Source: Bacteroidaceae bacterium (lineage in GTDB: Bacteria; Bacteroidota; Bacteroidia; Bacteroidales; Bacteroidaceae). From it: a stretch of 5,612 nt of DNA. The translations under genes were made by a program, and so were the position numbers. The DNA lies in the NCBI GenBank assembly GCA_017551845.1, contig JAFZKR010000119.1:1-5612 (forward strand), given 5' to 3'. Shown here piece after piece: positions 5,601 through 5,612 of this stretch (position 1 is its first letter; each line of letters begins with the position of its first letter). Under the pieces are notes generated by a model that made no database searches, was not told the origin of the DNA, and saw only the letters and a program-made list of their open reading frames with translations.

Positions 5601-5612
5601 CGCAAAAGGGAC

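Noticed and set aside
1..5612. CRISPR array, tRNA, rRNA or riboswitch
   Set aside because: No regularly spaced repeats, cloverleaf or conserved rRNA sequence was seen, and the leaders are too short or lack recognisable conserved cores.

Overview
The window most likely comes from the genome of a Bacteroidales bacterium (Bacteroides or Prevotella-like). The reasons are sequences matching the Bacteroidetes sigma-factor -7 box (TAnnTTTG) upstream of all three genes, the absence of clear Shine-Dalgarno sequences, an exported lipoprotein glycoside hydrolase of family GH95, and coding DNA of moderate G+C separated by AT-rich spacers. The genus cannot be told from this sequence alone.

Layout. Positions 1-403 are AT-rich and hold no convincing gene, only small inverted repeats. 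Positions 431-1711 (minus strand) encode RmuC, a membrane-anchored coiled-coil protein with a PD-(D/E)XK-like domain. Positions 1712-1880 are a divergent intergenic region with one -7 box for the GH95 gene and two candidate -7 boxes for rmuC; the distal rmuC box overlaps the GH95 promoter. Positions 1881-4214 (plus strand) encode a complete 777-residue GH95 lipoprotein. Its catalytic residues look intact, but a Thr sits where GH95 alpha-1,2-L-fucosidases carry a His, which suggests alpha-L-galactosidase activity may be as likely as fucosidase. Positions 4249-5583 (minus strand) encode a MATE-family efflux transporter, convergent with the GH95 gene. Its -7 box lies 9 bases before its ATG and almost at the window edge.

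The least expected feature is a short interspersed repeat in three copies, all in the same orientation: a hairpin with 11-base arms and a 5-base loop, followed by a T-rich tail. Copy A (404-438) overlaps the rmuC stop codon, copy B (about 1743-1777) lies just upstream of rmuC, and copy C (4215-4250) fills the GH95/MATE junction, where it looks like an intrinsic terminator. The hairpin is perfect in C, slightly decayed in A and strongly decayed in B. It resembles REP-like or terminator-like dispersed elements. A second possible repeat is hinted at by a 10-base inverted match between the two ends of the window.

The three genes do not form a pathway. RmuC concerns DNA rearrangement, the GH95 enzyme concerns glycan breakdown, and the MATE protein concerns export of small molecules. 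No SusC/SusD pair, regulator or second glycosidase is present, so the GH95 gene is not in a visible polysaccharide utilisation locus. I see no strong evidence of a novel multi-gene system; the repeat family and the GH95 active-site variant are the points most worth following up.
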